Shown: positions 11,244-19,180 of the stretch, piece by piece
How the letters are laid out: each line of letters begins with the position of its first letter
Position numbering within the stretch: the first letter of the stretch is position 1
NCBI RefSeq assembly: GCF_030814955.1
Contig: NZ_JAUSWB010000005.1
Location: forward strand, 310,001 to 374,000
Origin: Planomicrobium stackebrandtii
GTDB lineage: Bacteria > Bacillota > Bacilli > Bacillales_A > Planococcaceae
Direction: 5' to 3'
Length of the DNA: 64,000 nt
Translations under genes and position numbers: made by a program
The notes under the pieces: generated by a model
Told to the model about the DNA's origin: nothing
The model's input: only the letters and a program-made list of their open reading frames with translations
Databases searched by the model: none

Positions 11244-12866
11244 TCAGCAGCCGTACACGTGAATCCGGTTTTTTCCTTCTCTTTTTGCTGCATACAGAGC
11301 TTCGTCTGCTGTTCTGATCGTCTCTTCGATATTGATTGAACCGGATGCTTCCCAAAAAGCGGCTCCGATGCTGCAGCTGACAGAAGCGCTTTGCCCATCG
11401 AGCGAGTACGGCTTATTGATAGATGAAATGATTTTTTCTCCGACAATCTTTCCTCTGTTGGCCAGATCGCCTTTCCCTACTGGCAGGACAACTATAAATT
11501 CATCACCGCCTACCCTCGAAATCATTTCCCCTTCTCTGACAATCTTCTGCAGCCGGTGGGCTACTTGGATAAGAAGTTCGTCGCCTGCATTGTGGCCCAG
11601 TGTGTCATTGATCAGTTTAAATCCATCCAAGTCTATATATAAGACGATTGCCATTTTTTGTTTTTGAATAAATTCACGTAAGTAATAATCCAGAGCGTAC
11701 CGGTTTGCCAACCCTGTGAGCTCATCCCGGTTGGCTACTTCCTTCATTTCCACTAAAGCCGATTCTGTATGAGTAAGATCTGAAACCAGTTTTCTTAACG
11801 AAAGGGATAAGGTTTCCAATTCCGATGTCCCCCGGTAAAGCGGAATCTGGACAAACTCCCCGAGCCTCAGGCGATCGGCTGCACCAGCGATGTTTTTTAA
11901 TGGCGAAGTTAACCGTTCCGCAAGAAACCAGCCGATCACAGCGAAAAGAAGAACGAAGATTAGTCCGGATATGAGGAAAAACATCATAAGCTCTTTGGTA
12001 GGGGCATAGGCAACTTCCACTGGTTGTCTGACTAAAATCGTCCATCCCAACCCAGGATACTCCTTATAGCCATTTTCCATCATGTAGCCAGTGACATACT
12101 CTTTGTCATCCGGCCAAGTTTCAATAATCGACCCATTTTGGCCGGTTCTGGCCAACTCTATGCTTTCCACATTCAGCGGTTTTCCCAGCAGGTCATCAGG
12201 ACCTAAAATAACAACATCATCTATTTTACTGACAATCAAAAACTCGATGCTGTCCCGATTTTTCAGCGAATCAAGCATAGAAGCCTCAACTTCTTCAACC
12301 CATTCCCAGCTTAAGTGAGTCGCTAAAACGCCTATAAAGTCGTCATTGTCGTCATAAATTGGAGTGCTGATATCGACGAACTTCATTTCTTCTCCCGTTG
12401 GGTTGGGCAGGAGATCAGCCAGCAATACTGCCTCGTGGACGTCGCCAATAAAGGTTTTTTCCAATGCCTCCAAATAAACCGGCCGTTCGGAAATATCGGC
12501 TCCTTTTAGGATTGAATCCGTAGATGCAACCACTGTTCCGTCTCGGTCCGTAAGCCCAATCCATGAAAACGATGGGAAAGTCGCCTGTGTTTGGTTGAGC
12601 ATGGATTCTACTTCGTCCTGGTCCTCCAGCTGCCTGATATCGGACAAGCTGCTGAGCATAATGGTTTCGCCGTAGCGGGACCACATATACTGATCTAAAT
12701 TATTCTCCATCAAATAAGCAGATTCACTAAGCGAGTTTCCGATTTCCACTTCGACCTGTTTGATCGAGCGTTCACCATAAACACCGCCGAAGATCAAAAT
12801 CAGCAGGATGGTAGTGCCTGCAAAAATAATGGATAGTTGTGTCCGAAGACTTAACGATAAACGCAT
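11244..12866 (-). CDS. Membrane diguanylate cyclase with extracytoplasmic Cache sensor
   Basis: The 540-residue protein makes cyclic di-GMP from two GTP. An N-terminal helix (about 11-30) leads into a periplasmic-side double Cache domain (about 35-280). A second helix (about 290-315), a HAMP segment and a GGDEF domain (about 375-540) follow. The catalytic motif is intact (RVGGDEFIVV). The inhibitory I-site RxxD five residues before GGDEF is REGE, so product inhibition through this site is doubtful. Start ATG has GGAGG 7 bases upstream. The ligand of the Cache domain cannot be read from sequence. Confidence 0.92.
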   Translation of the reverse strand: MRLSLSLRTQLSIIFAGTTILLILIFGGVYGERSIKQVEVEIGNSLSESAYLMENNLDQYMWSRYGETIMLSSLSDIRQLEDQDEVESMLNQTQATFPSFSWIGLTDRDGTVVASTDSILKGADISERPVYLEALEKTFIGDVHEAVLLADLLPNPTGEEMKFVDISTPIYDDNDDFIGVLATHLSWEWVEEVEASMLDSLKNRDSIEFLIVSKIDDVVILGPDDLLGKPLNVESIELARTGQNGSIIETWPDDKEYVTGYMMENGYKEYPGLGWTILVRQPVEVAYAPTKELMMFFLISGLIFVLLFAVIGWFLAERLTSPLKNIAGAADRLRLGEFVQIPLYRGTSELETLSLSLRKLVSDLTHTESALVEMKEVANRDELTGLANRYALDYYLREFIQKQKMAIVLYIDLDGFKLINDTLGHNAGDELLIQVAHRLQKIVREGEMISRVGGDEFIVVLPVGKGDLANRGKIVGEKIISSINKPYSLDGQSASVSCSIGAAFWEASGSINIEETIRTADEALYAAKREGKNRIHVYGC

Positions 12867-12955
12867 GACTCATCCTCCAAAGCTCATAAAAGTAAATGTT
12901 CTGTAATAGTAGGTTCTCGAAAAAGCTATGGAGCGTATAGAAAATTCGACCATAG

Positions 12956-12977
12956 AAAAAAGCCTGATTGGAAGGCT
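12956..12977 (-). terminator. Terminator-like hairpin in the leader of the diguanylate cyclase gene
   Basis: On the minus strand AGCCT and AGGCT pair around a 7-base loop, followed by TTTTTT. The element lies about 90 bases upstream of the start codon, inside a likely leader that begins near a TACAAT box at about 13077. It could be an attenuator. I cannot identify a riboswitch aptamer before it. Confidence 0.4.
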
Positions 12978-13435
12978 ATAAAGATAGGATGGATTTTCAC
13001 CCAAACTATAAATTTTTTCACTCTCACAACGAAGAAAGCAGAAAAATAGATTGGTTTTTATAAACACTCTCATTGTACAACTAAAGTTTTCCGGGCAATT
13101 AATAACTCGAAGTGAATAAAAGGTGGATATAATTACTTATTTTAAATACTTGCTAGAAAGAATTATATACAGCGTTTCCTCGACTTAATATAGTCTATAT
13201 TAACTATTGCTTGTTATAAATTAAAAAAACTGTAATATTAGTCCAAAGAATTAGTTTATTATTATTTATTTTTATAGATGAGTGTGCGTGCGGGTTATAG
13301 CTAAAGGAGCGGATGCCGGACCCTATAGGACATGGGGAAGGACAGATTGAACTGCGTCAAGTATTTGAAGAGCCACACTAAAATTCCGCTAACGAGTATT
13401 TTGCTGAATGGCGATTTCAAAACTGAATACAAAGA
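12978..13435. other. Intergenic region with a possible gene relic
   Basis: AT-rich up to about 13275, then GC-rich. On the plus strand a 22-codon frame (ATG 13313, stop 13379-13381, AAGGAG upstream but very close) contains GHGEGQIELRQVFEE. That resembles the C-terminal end of YCII-type proteins (GxIEVRPVxE). An in-frame stop precedes it, so it may be the remnant of a decayed gene. AGTGTG and CACACT also bracket the stretch, so a structured RNA is the alternative. Confidence 0.25.
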
Positions 13436-13477
13436 AAAGCAGCCCAGGTATAGGTTTCAAAATACCTGGGCTGCTTT
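13436..13477 (-). terminator. Terminator of the cupredoxin lipoprotein gene
   Basis: A 16-base perfect stem (AAAGCAGCCCAGGTAT with its complement) lies 18 bases past the stop codon on the minus strand. Confidence 0.88.
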
Positions 13478-13494
13478 GTTTTGGTTCGGGTTGT

Positions 13495-13986
13495 TTACTT
13501 AATCGCGACATTATGCTGGACCTGGTCTTGATTGGTCCATACTATGGTTGTGCCTGGGGCAACTGTGACGGTTTCTTCCCCAAACTCATAGTCCGCAATA
13601 TCTATGGCAACTTCACCCGTTTGTTCTGCGCCTTCTTCTACGATGACCGTCATTTCCATGACTGGATGGGGCTCGCAAAAGATCGAAAACTCGCCCGCTT
13701 CATTAAATACGTAACTGGTCATCTCACCATTTGACAATAAAGCAGAAGCGGCACCGCTCTCAGCTTCCGGTGCGCTGTCTTCGGCAGGTTCCTCTTCTGG
13801 TTGTTCCGTAGGTGCTTCTTCTTCCTCAATAGTTTCTTCTTCTGTACTTGTCTCTTCCTCCGCTGTGTTTTCCTGTTCCACAACTTCTTCTTCAGCACTC
13901 TCGTTGGCTGTCGGCTGCTCTTCTCCACAAGCTGCCAGTGAAAGAATTCCGGCGGCTAGTAGTAATCCGAACTTTTTATGGATCAT
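13495..13986 (-). CDS. Lipoprotein with a cupredoxin whose two halves are in swapped order
   Basis: A signal peptide ends in the lipobox LAAC (Cys20), then comes a Glu/Thr-rich linker of about 55 residues. The copper loop of a plastocyanin-like fold comes first: FSIFCEPHPVM, Cys104, His107 and Met110. The normally N-terminal half follows: APGTTIVWTNQDQVQHNV with His158, and the protein stops at residue 163. All four type 1 copper ligands are present but in the order C-H-M then H, the reverse of ordinary cupredoxins. It may be a circularly permuted domain or the joined remains of two domains. A role in extracytoplasmic copper binding or electron transfer is inferred. Confidence 0.75.
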   Translation of the reverse strand: MIHKKFGLLLAAGILSLAACGEEQPTANESAEEEVVEQENTAEEETSTEEETIEEEEAPTEQPEEEPAEDSAPEAESGAASALLSNGEMTSYVFNEAGEFSIFCEPHPVMEMTVIVEEGAEQTGEVAIDIADYEFGEETVTVAPGTTIVWTNQDQVQHNVAIK

Positions 13987-14443
13987 TTTTTCTCCTCCTC
14001 TACTTTGTTCTTTCTTATAGAACGTAAGAAAAGTCGAAGTAGATTATCGTTTGTCAAAAATATTTTCTTTGAGAGAACGAAAAACACGCATATTTATCTA
14101 CCCACTATTATACAGAGAAGCAAATGCGGAAAGAAAAAAGAAGCTCTCTAATGAATGAAAATAAAACCTTCTATATAAGGTGAAATTAAGAGCCATCATA
14201 TTATCGACCGGTTTATCCGGTTTGAGTAGAGCAAAGAAGCATGCTCCTGCCCCAGTGCGCCGCGATTGAGGCCGCGCAATAGTGTCGAAAGAACATGGGT
14301 TTCATCGATTCACCCGCGGAATTTCAGCAGTTAAGATGAATAATTCAACTAAATCCAATTAACTTTAAAATAAAGTGATCTAAATGATTTGCCTGTGCGT
14401 TATTCCTATATAACCAAAAAAAAGAAAAAGGGAGCGATACTTT
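13987..14443. other. Intergenic region between divergent envelope genes
   Basis: It carries the two divergent promoters, though I cannot place either with confidence. A short inverted repeat ACCGG/CCGGT lies at 14207-14221. The 14225-14340 part is GC-rich and codon-like in places but stop-interrupted in every frame, so it may be decayed coding sequence. No gene is called. Confidence 0.35.
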
Positions 14444-15805
14444 ATGAAATTAAACAAATGTCTTTTAGCACTTCCACTATCATTAGCCTTATTGGTACCA
14501 ACGGCGGCATTGGCAGATAGCCACGGCCATTCAACTCCGGCAAGCGAAACGGCGATGGAGTCAAGCACGGCGACACCGGCCGCAGAATTACGCATTGCAC
14601 TTGATACCGTATTAACGGAACATGCCTTTCTAGCGGTTGAAACGATGCGCAAAGGCGCAGATGGAGCGGAAGATTTTGATCAAGCTTCTGCAGCTCTTCT
14701 AGCTAACTCCGATGACCTGGCCGCAGCCGTGACTTCGGTCTACGGTGAAGAAGGCGGAGCGGCATTCCTGGAAGTGTGGAATTCGCACATCGGCTATTTC
14801 GTTGATTATGTAGTTGCAACTGGTGAAGACAACCAGGAAGCGAAAGATCAGGCGTTAGCTGCTTTGGAAGAATACAAAGTGGAACAATCGGCCTTCTTTG
14901 ATACGGCAACAGAAGGACTCTTGCCAGCCGCAGCGGTTCAAGAAGGACTGGACGTGCACGTGGATCAGCTGATCACGGCGTTTGATGCGTATGTAGCGGG
15001 GGACTTCGAAGCGGCTTATGCCGGCGAACGCGAATCGATCCACCACATGAGCATGTTCGCGGAAAGCTTGTCGATTGCCATCACGACGCAATTCCCAGAG
15101 AAATTCGACAACACCAACCCGGATACCCCGGCAGTGGACTTGCGCGCTACGTTGAACGCGACGTTCACGGAGCACGCTGGACTTGCGGCCATGGCGATGC
15201 AAGACGGTGCTGACGGCGCGGAAAGCTTTGACCAGGCATCAGCTGCACTTTTAGCCAATGCGGATGACCTGACGGCTGCCGTCACGTCTGTCTACGGCGA
15301 AGAAGCCGGCGCACAGTTTGATGAAACGTGGAAATCGCACATCGGCTATTTTGTCGACTATGTAGTTGCGACAGGTGAAGAGAACACAGAAGGCCAGGAA
15401 CAGGCACGTGCGGAACTGGATGAATACATCGTGGAACAGGCAGCCTTGCTGGATTCGGCAACAGAAGGACGCGTTCCGGCGGATGCACTGGAAGAAGGCT
15501 TAACAGCACACGTGGAACAGCTGTTGACCGCATTTGATTCATACGTAGCAGGCGATTACGAAACGGCGTACAGCTCGATTCGTGAAGCGTATGCACACAT
15601 GACGATGCCGGCAGCTGGCTTGTCTGCAGCGATTGTGGACCAGTTCCCGGAAGAATTCGGGGCAACGGAAATGCCATCGGAAATGCCTGCGACAGGCATG
15701 GGCGGCACAGCGGATACCGGATCATTCCCATTCCTATGGGTACTGGCTGGCTTAATGCTTGCGGCTCTGACGACGGCAGTAGCTGTTCGCACACGTAAGC
15801 AGTAA
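14444..15805 (+). CDS. Tandem-repeat helical surface protein with conserved His and HMxM motifs
   Basis: A signal peptide (about residues 1-24) is followed by two homologous helical domains of about 180 residues (47-222 and 231-405). Histidines repeat at matching positions: His60/His244, His115/His299, His172/His356 and His201/His385. HMSM is matched by HMTM, a Met/His set often used for copper or heme. A linker with MPATG and TADTG leads to a C-terminal membrane helix and the basic tail RTRKQ, so the protein is membrane-anchored or sortase-linked. The position between a cupredoxin and a CopC-domain gene supports metal handling. The family name is not known to me and the function is inferred. 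Confidence 0.8.
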   Translation: MKLNKCLLALPLSLALLVPTAALADSHGHSTPASETAMESSTATPAAELRIALDTVLTEHAFLAVETMRKGADGAEDFDQASAALLANSDDLAAAVTSVYGEEGGAAFLEVWNSHIGYFVDYVVATGEDNQEAKDQALAALEEYKVEQSAFFDTATEGLLPAAAVQEGLDVHVDQLITAFDAYVAGDFEAAYAGERESIHHMSMFAESLSIAITTQFPEKFDNTNPDTPAVDLRATLNATFTEHAGLAAMAMQDGADGAESFDQASAALLANADDLTAAVTSVYGEEAGAQFDETWKSHIGYFVDYVVATGEENTEGQEQARAELDEYIVEQAALLDSATEGRVPADALEEGLTAHVEQLLTAFDSYVAGDYETAYSSIREAYAHMTMPAAGLSAAIVDQFPEEFGATEMPSEMPATGMGGTADTGSFPFLWVLAGLMLAALTTAVAVRTRKQ

Positions 15806-15822
15806 GCTTTGTTAAAGATGAT

Positions 15823-15851
15823 AAAAAGCTAGCCTAACCGGCTAGCTTTTT
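15823..15851 (+). terminator. Terminator of the tandem-repeat surface protein gene
   Basis: AAAAAGCTAGCC pairs with GGCTAGCTTTTT. It is followed by TGTTTT. Confidence 0.9.
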
Positions 15852-15901
15852 GTTTTCCGCAACAGCAGCCTATTCCCTGATAATGCAAAAGGAGAGATTC
15901 A

Positions 15902-16156
15902 ATGATGAAGATGGAATGTGACCTTGTGATAGATTGCTTCAATGGATCTCTGCCATTTGATAAACAGTGGGAAGAGAGAATTGAAAAGCACTTAGCGGTT
16001 TGTCGGGAGTGCCGGGAACTTGCAGCATTAATGAGCGAACTTCCCGAATTAATGAATGAAACAACATTCTTTAACGGTATGAAAGCCAGGATATTGGCTA
16101 TAGTATTTGAAGAAGGGACGGATTCCAGCTCGGCATCACTTGGCTATAGTATATAG
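15902..16156 (+). CDS. Orphan zf-HC2 (anti-sigma-type) zinc-finger protein
   Basis: The 84-residue protein has the zf-HC2 pattern: Cys6 near the start, then HLAVCRECREL, which gives the HxxxCxxC cluster that binds zinc in anti-ECF-sigma factors. The membrane helix and extracytoplasmic domain that usually follow are missing, and no sigma factor gene is adjacent. It may be a truncated or soluble anti-sigma factor, or a small zinc protein. It starts behind AAAGGAGAG and lies 47 bases before the CopC-domain gene, probably in one transcript. Confidence 0.7.
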   Translation: MMKMECDLVIDCFNGSLPFDKQWEERIEKHLAVCRECRELAALMSELPELMNETTFFNGMKARILAIVFEEGTDSSSASLGYSI

Positions 16157-16203
16157 TGAAGGGGAAAGCCAAAGCCAAGAAATCGGAAATGAGGGAATAA
16201 GGG

Positions 16204-16761
16204 ATGAAAAAAATTATAACGCTACTCGTACTAGCTATTTTTTCGCTGCCTTTGATCGGGCAGGCGCATACGACGCTGTCTTCGTCATCACCTGCAGAAG
16301 GAGAAGTCATGGTTGAACCGTTGGAAGAAGTGGTTCTGACTTTTGGAACTGTCATCGAACAGGGAAGCTCGATGACGTTGGAAAGTGAAGGAACTACTTA
16401 TGAATTTGACGAAATCACACTTTCAGATAGTGTCATGACGGGATCTCTGTCGGAAGAACTGCCAAATGCGGCTTACACCATCCGCTGGGAAATCATTGGA
16501 GCAGATGGCCATCCGATAGAAGGCGAAGTGCCGTTTGAGTTGAATGTTGAAGCAGTTGCAGAGGAACCTGCGGCAGAAGAGGCAGAAACAGAAGAAGAAC
16601 CAACAACAGAAGAAGCTGTAGTTGAAACAGAAACTCCAGCTGAAGAAGAGAATGCTGTCCAACCCGCAGAAGATGAAGGAAACTCGATAATTACAGTTTT
16701 CCTTGTGGCAGCATTGCTGGCAGTCGTGTTTATCGCTTACAGGCTATTGAAGAAAAAGTGA
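16204..16761 (+). CDS. CopC-domain copper-binding protein with C-terminal membrane anchor
   Basis: A signal peptide ends in QA so that the mature protein would begin with His22, the N-terminal copper ligand of CopC. The CopC domain covers about residues 22-115 and holds the second half of the Cu(II) site, DGH (Asp100 and His102). A Glu/Thr/Ala-rich stalk (about 116-155) leads to a membrane helix and the tail LLKKK. The layout matches the soluble half of YcnJ-type copper proteins but has no CopD membrane domain. A copper-binding or delivery role outside the membrane is inferred. A terminator follows. Confidence 0.88.
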   Translation: MKKIITLLVLAIFSLPLIGQAHTTLSSSSPAEGEVMVEPLEEVVLTFGTVIEQGSSMTLESEGTTYEFDEITLSDSVMTGSLSEELPNAAYTIRWEIIGADGHPIEGEVPFELNVEAVAEEPAAEEAETEEEPTTEEAVVETETPAEEENAVQPAEDEGNSIITVFLVAALLAVVFIAYRLLKKK

Positions 16762-16802
16762 AAAATGATTAATTGTTGCAGGAAAGTGACTTTAAGATAA
16801 AG

Positions 16803-16844
16803 AAAAAGCTTACAGCGCCGAAAAATCGGTTCTGTAGGCTTTTT
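16803..16844 (+). terminator. Terminator of the CopC-domain gene
   Basis: AAAAAGCTTACAG pairs with CTGTAGGCTTTTT, with an inner CCGA/TCGG stem. It can also serve the convergent SDR gene. Confidence 0.88.
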
Positions 16845-16870
16845 CTGTAACTCAGTTATAAAGTTTATGG

Positions 16871-17764
16871 TTAAGCAGTTGGCATTCCGCCGGTTATGCT
16901 GTAAATTTGTCCGGTCACGTAGCTGGATTCGGTTGAAGCCAGGAATACGTAGACAGATGACAATTCAACAGGCTGTCCTGCGCGGCCAAGTGGAGTCTCA
17001 GGTGTGCCTTTTCCGAATTCCGGAATGTTTTCCTGAGGCTGTCCGCCTGAAATTTGCAGAGCTGTCCAGATTGGGCCTGGAGCAACTGAATTTACACGGA
17101 TGCCCTTCTCTGCCAGTTGTTTAGATAGGGCTTTCGTGAAGCCGATAATGGCAAATTTCGTTGCTGCGTAATCGAGCAGCATCGGGCTCGGGTCAAACCC
17201 TTCAACAGAGCTGGTCGTGATGATGGAAGCCCCTGCAGGAAGATGCGGAAGTGCTGCTTTTACCGTCCAGTACATGGAATAGACGTTGACTTGGAAGGTT
17301 TTTTCAAGCTGCTCTATCGGCAAATCCAAAATGTCTTCGACCGCTTGCTGTTTGCCTGCCACTAATGCCAGGATGTCCAGTCCGCCAAGTTCCGAATGTG
17401 CCTGTTCGACAAGTTCTTTGCAAAAAGATTCGCTGCTCAAATCTCCCGGGATCAAAATGGCTTTGCGCCCTTCTGCTTCGATCAGTTTTTTGACTTCTTC
17501 TGCATCCGGCTGTTCCACCGGCAAATAGTTGATGGCGACGTCTGCGCCTTCTCGTGCATAGGCAATAGCGGCTGCACGGCCGATTCCAGAGTCACCGCCG
17601 GTTACAAGCGCTTTGCGTCCGGTTAGTTTGCCTGATCCGGTATAGCTCTTTTCTCCGCAATCGGGAAGCGGGCTCATTTCGTTTTGAAGGCCGGGCGGCT
17701 CTTGATATTGTTTCGGAAAGTCTTCCGTTGTGTATTGCGTTCTCGGGTTTGGGATATTCGACAT
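16871..17764 (-). CDS. SDR-family oxidoreductase, general-stress type
   Basis: The 297-residue protein has an N-terminal extension of about 45 residues ([17 protein letters not shown]) typical of the YdaD/YhdF (GSP39-like) group. The nucleotide-binding motif [10 protein letters not shown], NxAG-equivalent VAGKQQ and catalytic YAATK follow. It should be an NAD(P)-dependent dehydrogenase of unknown substrate. The VAGKQQ segment departs from the usual NNAG, which is normal for this subgroup. Bacillus relatives belong to the sigma-B regulon. I do not see a clear sigma-B promoter here. Confidence 0.9.
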   Translation of the reverse strand: MSNIPNPRTQYTTEDFPKQYQEPPGLQNEMSPLPDCGEKSYTGSGKLTGRKALVTGGDSGIGRAAAIAYAREGADVAINYLPVEQPDAEEVKKLIEAEGRKAILIPGDLSSESFCKELVEQAHSELGGLDILALVAGKQQAVEDILDLPIEQLEKTFQVNVYSMYWTVKAALPHLPAGASIITTSSVEGFDPSPMLLDYAATKFAIIGFTKALSKQLAEKGIRVNSVAPGPIWTALQISGGQPQENIPEFGKGTPETPLGRAGQPVELSSVYVFLASTESSYVTGQIYSITGGMPTA

Positions 17765-17897
17765 TTAAATCGCTCCTCATAGTGGTAAAAGATGGTTTCT
17801 CTTTCTGTCTACCACTAAAAAGCAGGGTGAAACCTGCCGAAGAGAATGTAAGCGCTCCATGAAGAAAAATGTTGTGATTTACTCTATCTATTACTAC

Positions 17898-18128
17898 ATA
17901 AGTTGAACTTGAGAATTCTTATTTTAGAAACCGCTTCTGCCGGATTTGGGCATGCCTCCCATGATAAACCGCGAAGAACACCCATCTTATCGCTCCGCCC
18001 AGCAGGCGTTGAACCATTTACATAGCAAAAAAGGAGCTCGTGTGTTCCATTCTCCAACTTGAAGAGATGAGGAATATGCGCCGACAGCTGCGAAATATCG
18101 GCGGCTGAAGATTATTAGTTCAACTTAT
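17898..18128. other. 231-base segment with 12-base inverted ends and a gene relic
   Basis: ATAAGTTGAACT (17898-17909) and AGTTCAACTTAT (18117-18128) are exact inverted copies. They enclose a stretch that is much richer in GC than its flanks. On the minus strand 17919-18017 encodes a 32-codon tail ending with YHGRHAQIRQK, which resembles the last helix of DinB-fold proteins (compare MHSRHHLRQK at 4839-5333). An open stretch in another frame lies upstream of it. I read this as a decayed gene, not an active one. The inverted ends may be chance or a small element. Confidence 0.35.
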
Positions 18129-18235
18129 ATAGATTGAGAGAGAGTATATTAGATCATTTCCTTTGATGGAGCCATAAAAACTAAAACAAATGTTAACCCG
18201 AGAACCCAACTGCTGCTAACACATCAGCAAGAATC

Positions 18236-19081
18236 CTACTTCCAAAAATTCTGGTAATCGTGAATGTATGTCTCTATTTTTCTTGGCTGCTTGCCTGTCA
18301 CTTTTTGATAATCAGAAGTTACGCCTTTCGCCAAGCCCAGTTTGGTGGGGAAGTGGATGCCGACGACGACATTAATGAACCCTTTATCTTTTCCGTGGCT
18401 TACCATATATTGCTTGAAATCTTTCGCCGATGGATTTGTGTAGGATATGGCTACGCGAAGAACATGGGTCATCTTTTCAGCTACTTGTGAAAAATTCAAC
18501 GCTTCAGAGCCTGTGATCGTATAAGCTTTATTTTTATGGAGCTGTGGATCTTGAAAAGATAAAGAAACCACCTCAGCCAAATCGCGAACGTCGACAAAGC
18601 TTGTTTTGCCCTTGCCAGCCGGAACAAAAATACGTCGATTTTCTTTGATTTCCTCGCGTAAAAAGTCGTTCAGGTTTTGCATGAAATAGCCGGCACGGAC
18701 AAAGGTATACGGAATACCTGATTTTCTAATCAGCTTTTCGTTTTTATAATGGTGGATAAACGGCAAAAATTGGGCGTCTTTTACTGACAAATAGGTAATA
18801 TGCTGAACTTCCATTTGTTTTGCTTGCTCCAGAAACTCAGCAAATCGCAGGCTTCCACCTGGTGGATACATTAAAAAAATTTGGTTAACCCCTTGCAATG
18901 CTCGCTTAAAAGTGTCTGGATCAGCAAAATCCAAAGCGACAAAATCATATTTATTGCCATAATGCTTGATGGCTTTTTCGGTATTGCGGACTGCACACTT
19001 GAATAGCAGGCCTTTGTTCCTTAAACTCTGAGCAACCTCATAGCCTGAATTGCCAGTAAAACCGGTCACCAGAACAGTCAT
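18236..19081 (-). CDS. NmrA-like NAD(P)-binding protein
   Basis: The 281-residue product has an atypical SDR Rossmann start VLVTGFTGNSGYEVA, followed by VALDFADPDTF and the NmrA-type run SGIPYTFVRAGYFMQNL. There is no YxxxK catalytic pair. Members either sense NADP(H) or reduce quinones (the YtfG group). I place the start at ATG 19081, not the GTG at 19090, because the conserved strand then begins right after Met. The gene is monocistronic, followed by the intergenic relic region. Confidence 0.85.
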   Translation of the reverse strand: MTVLVTGFTGNSGYEVAQSLRNKGLLFKCAVRNTEKAIKHYGNKYDFVALDFADPDTFKRALQGVNQIFLMYPPGGSLRFAEFLEQAKQMEVQHITYLSVKDAQFLPFIHHYKNEKLIRKSGIPYTFVRAGYFMQNLNDFLREEIKENRRIFVPAGKGKTSFVDVRDLAEVVSLSFQDPQLHKNKAYTITGSEALNFSQVAEKMTHVLRVAISYTNPSAKDFKQYMVSHGKDKGFINVVVGIHFPTKLGLAKGVTSDYQKVTGKQPRKIETYIHDYQNFWK

Positions 19082-19180
19082 TAGAGTCACCGCTTTCTGT
19101 CAAATTTGCTTTCTAACCGCAATTGGTATGGACGATTGCCTAACCAGCATCCACCTTTGGATACGAAAGAGCCTCTTGTA

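Noticed and set aside
12870-13073. 67-codon minus-strand frame upstream of the diguanylate cyclase
   Set aside because: It covers the leader and the hairpin, has no ribosome binding site and reads like translated AT-rich noncoding DNA.
13275-13385. GC-rich intergenic stretch tested as a c-di-GMP, THF or other riboswitch
   Set aside because: The conserved cores of these classes are not present, and the stretch is better read as a possible gene relic.
14855-15202. Long minus-strand frame opposite repeat one
   Set aside because: Shadow frame in the complementary strand of the repeat domain.
15282-15794. 170-codon minus-strand frame inside the tandem-repeat gene
   Set aside because: Antisense shadow of a GC-biased gene; the plus-strand frame has signal peptide, repeats and anchor.
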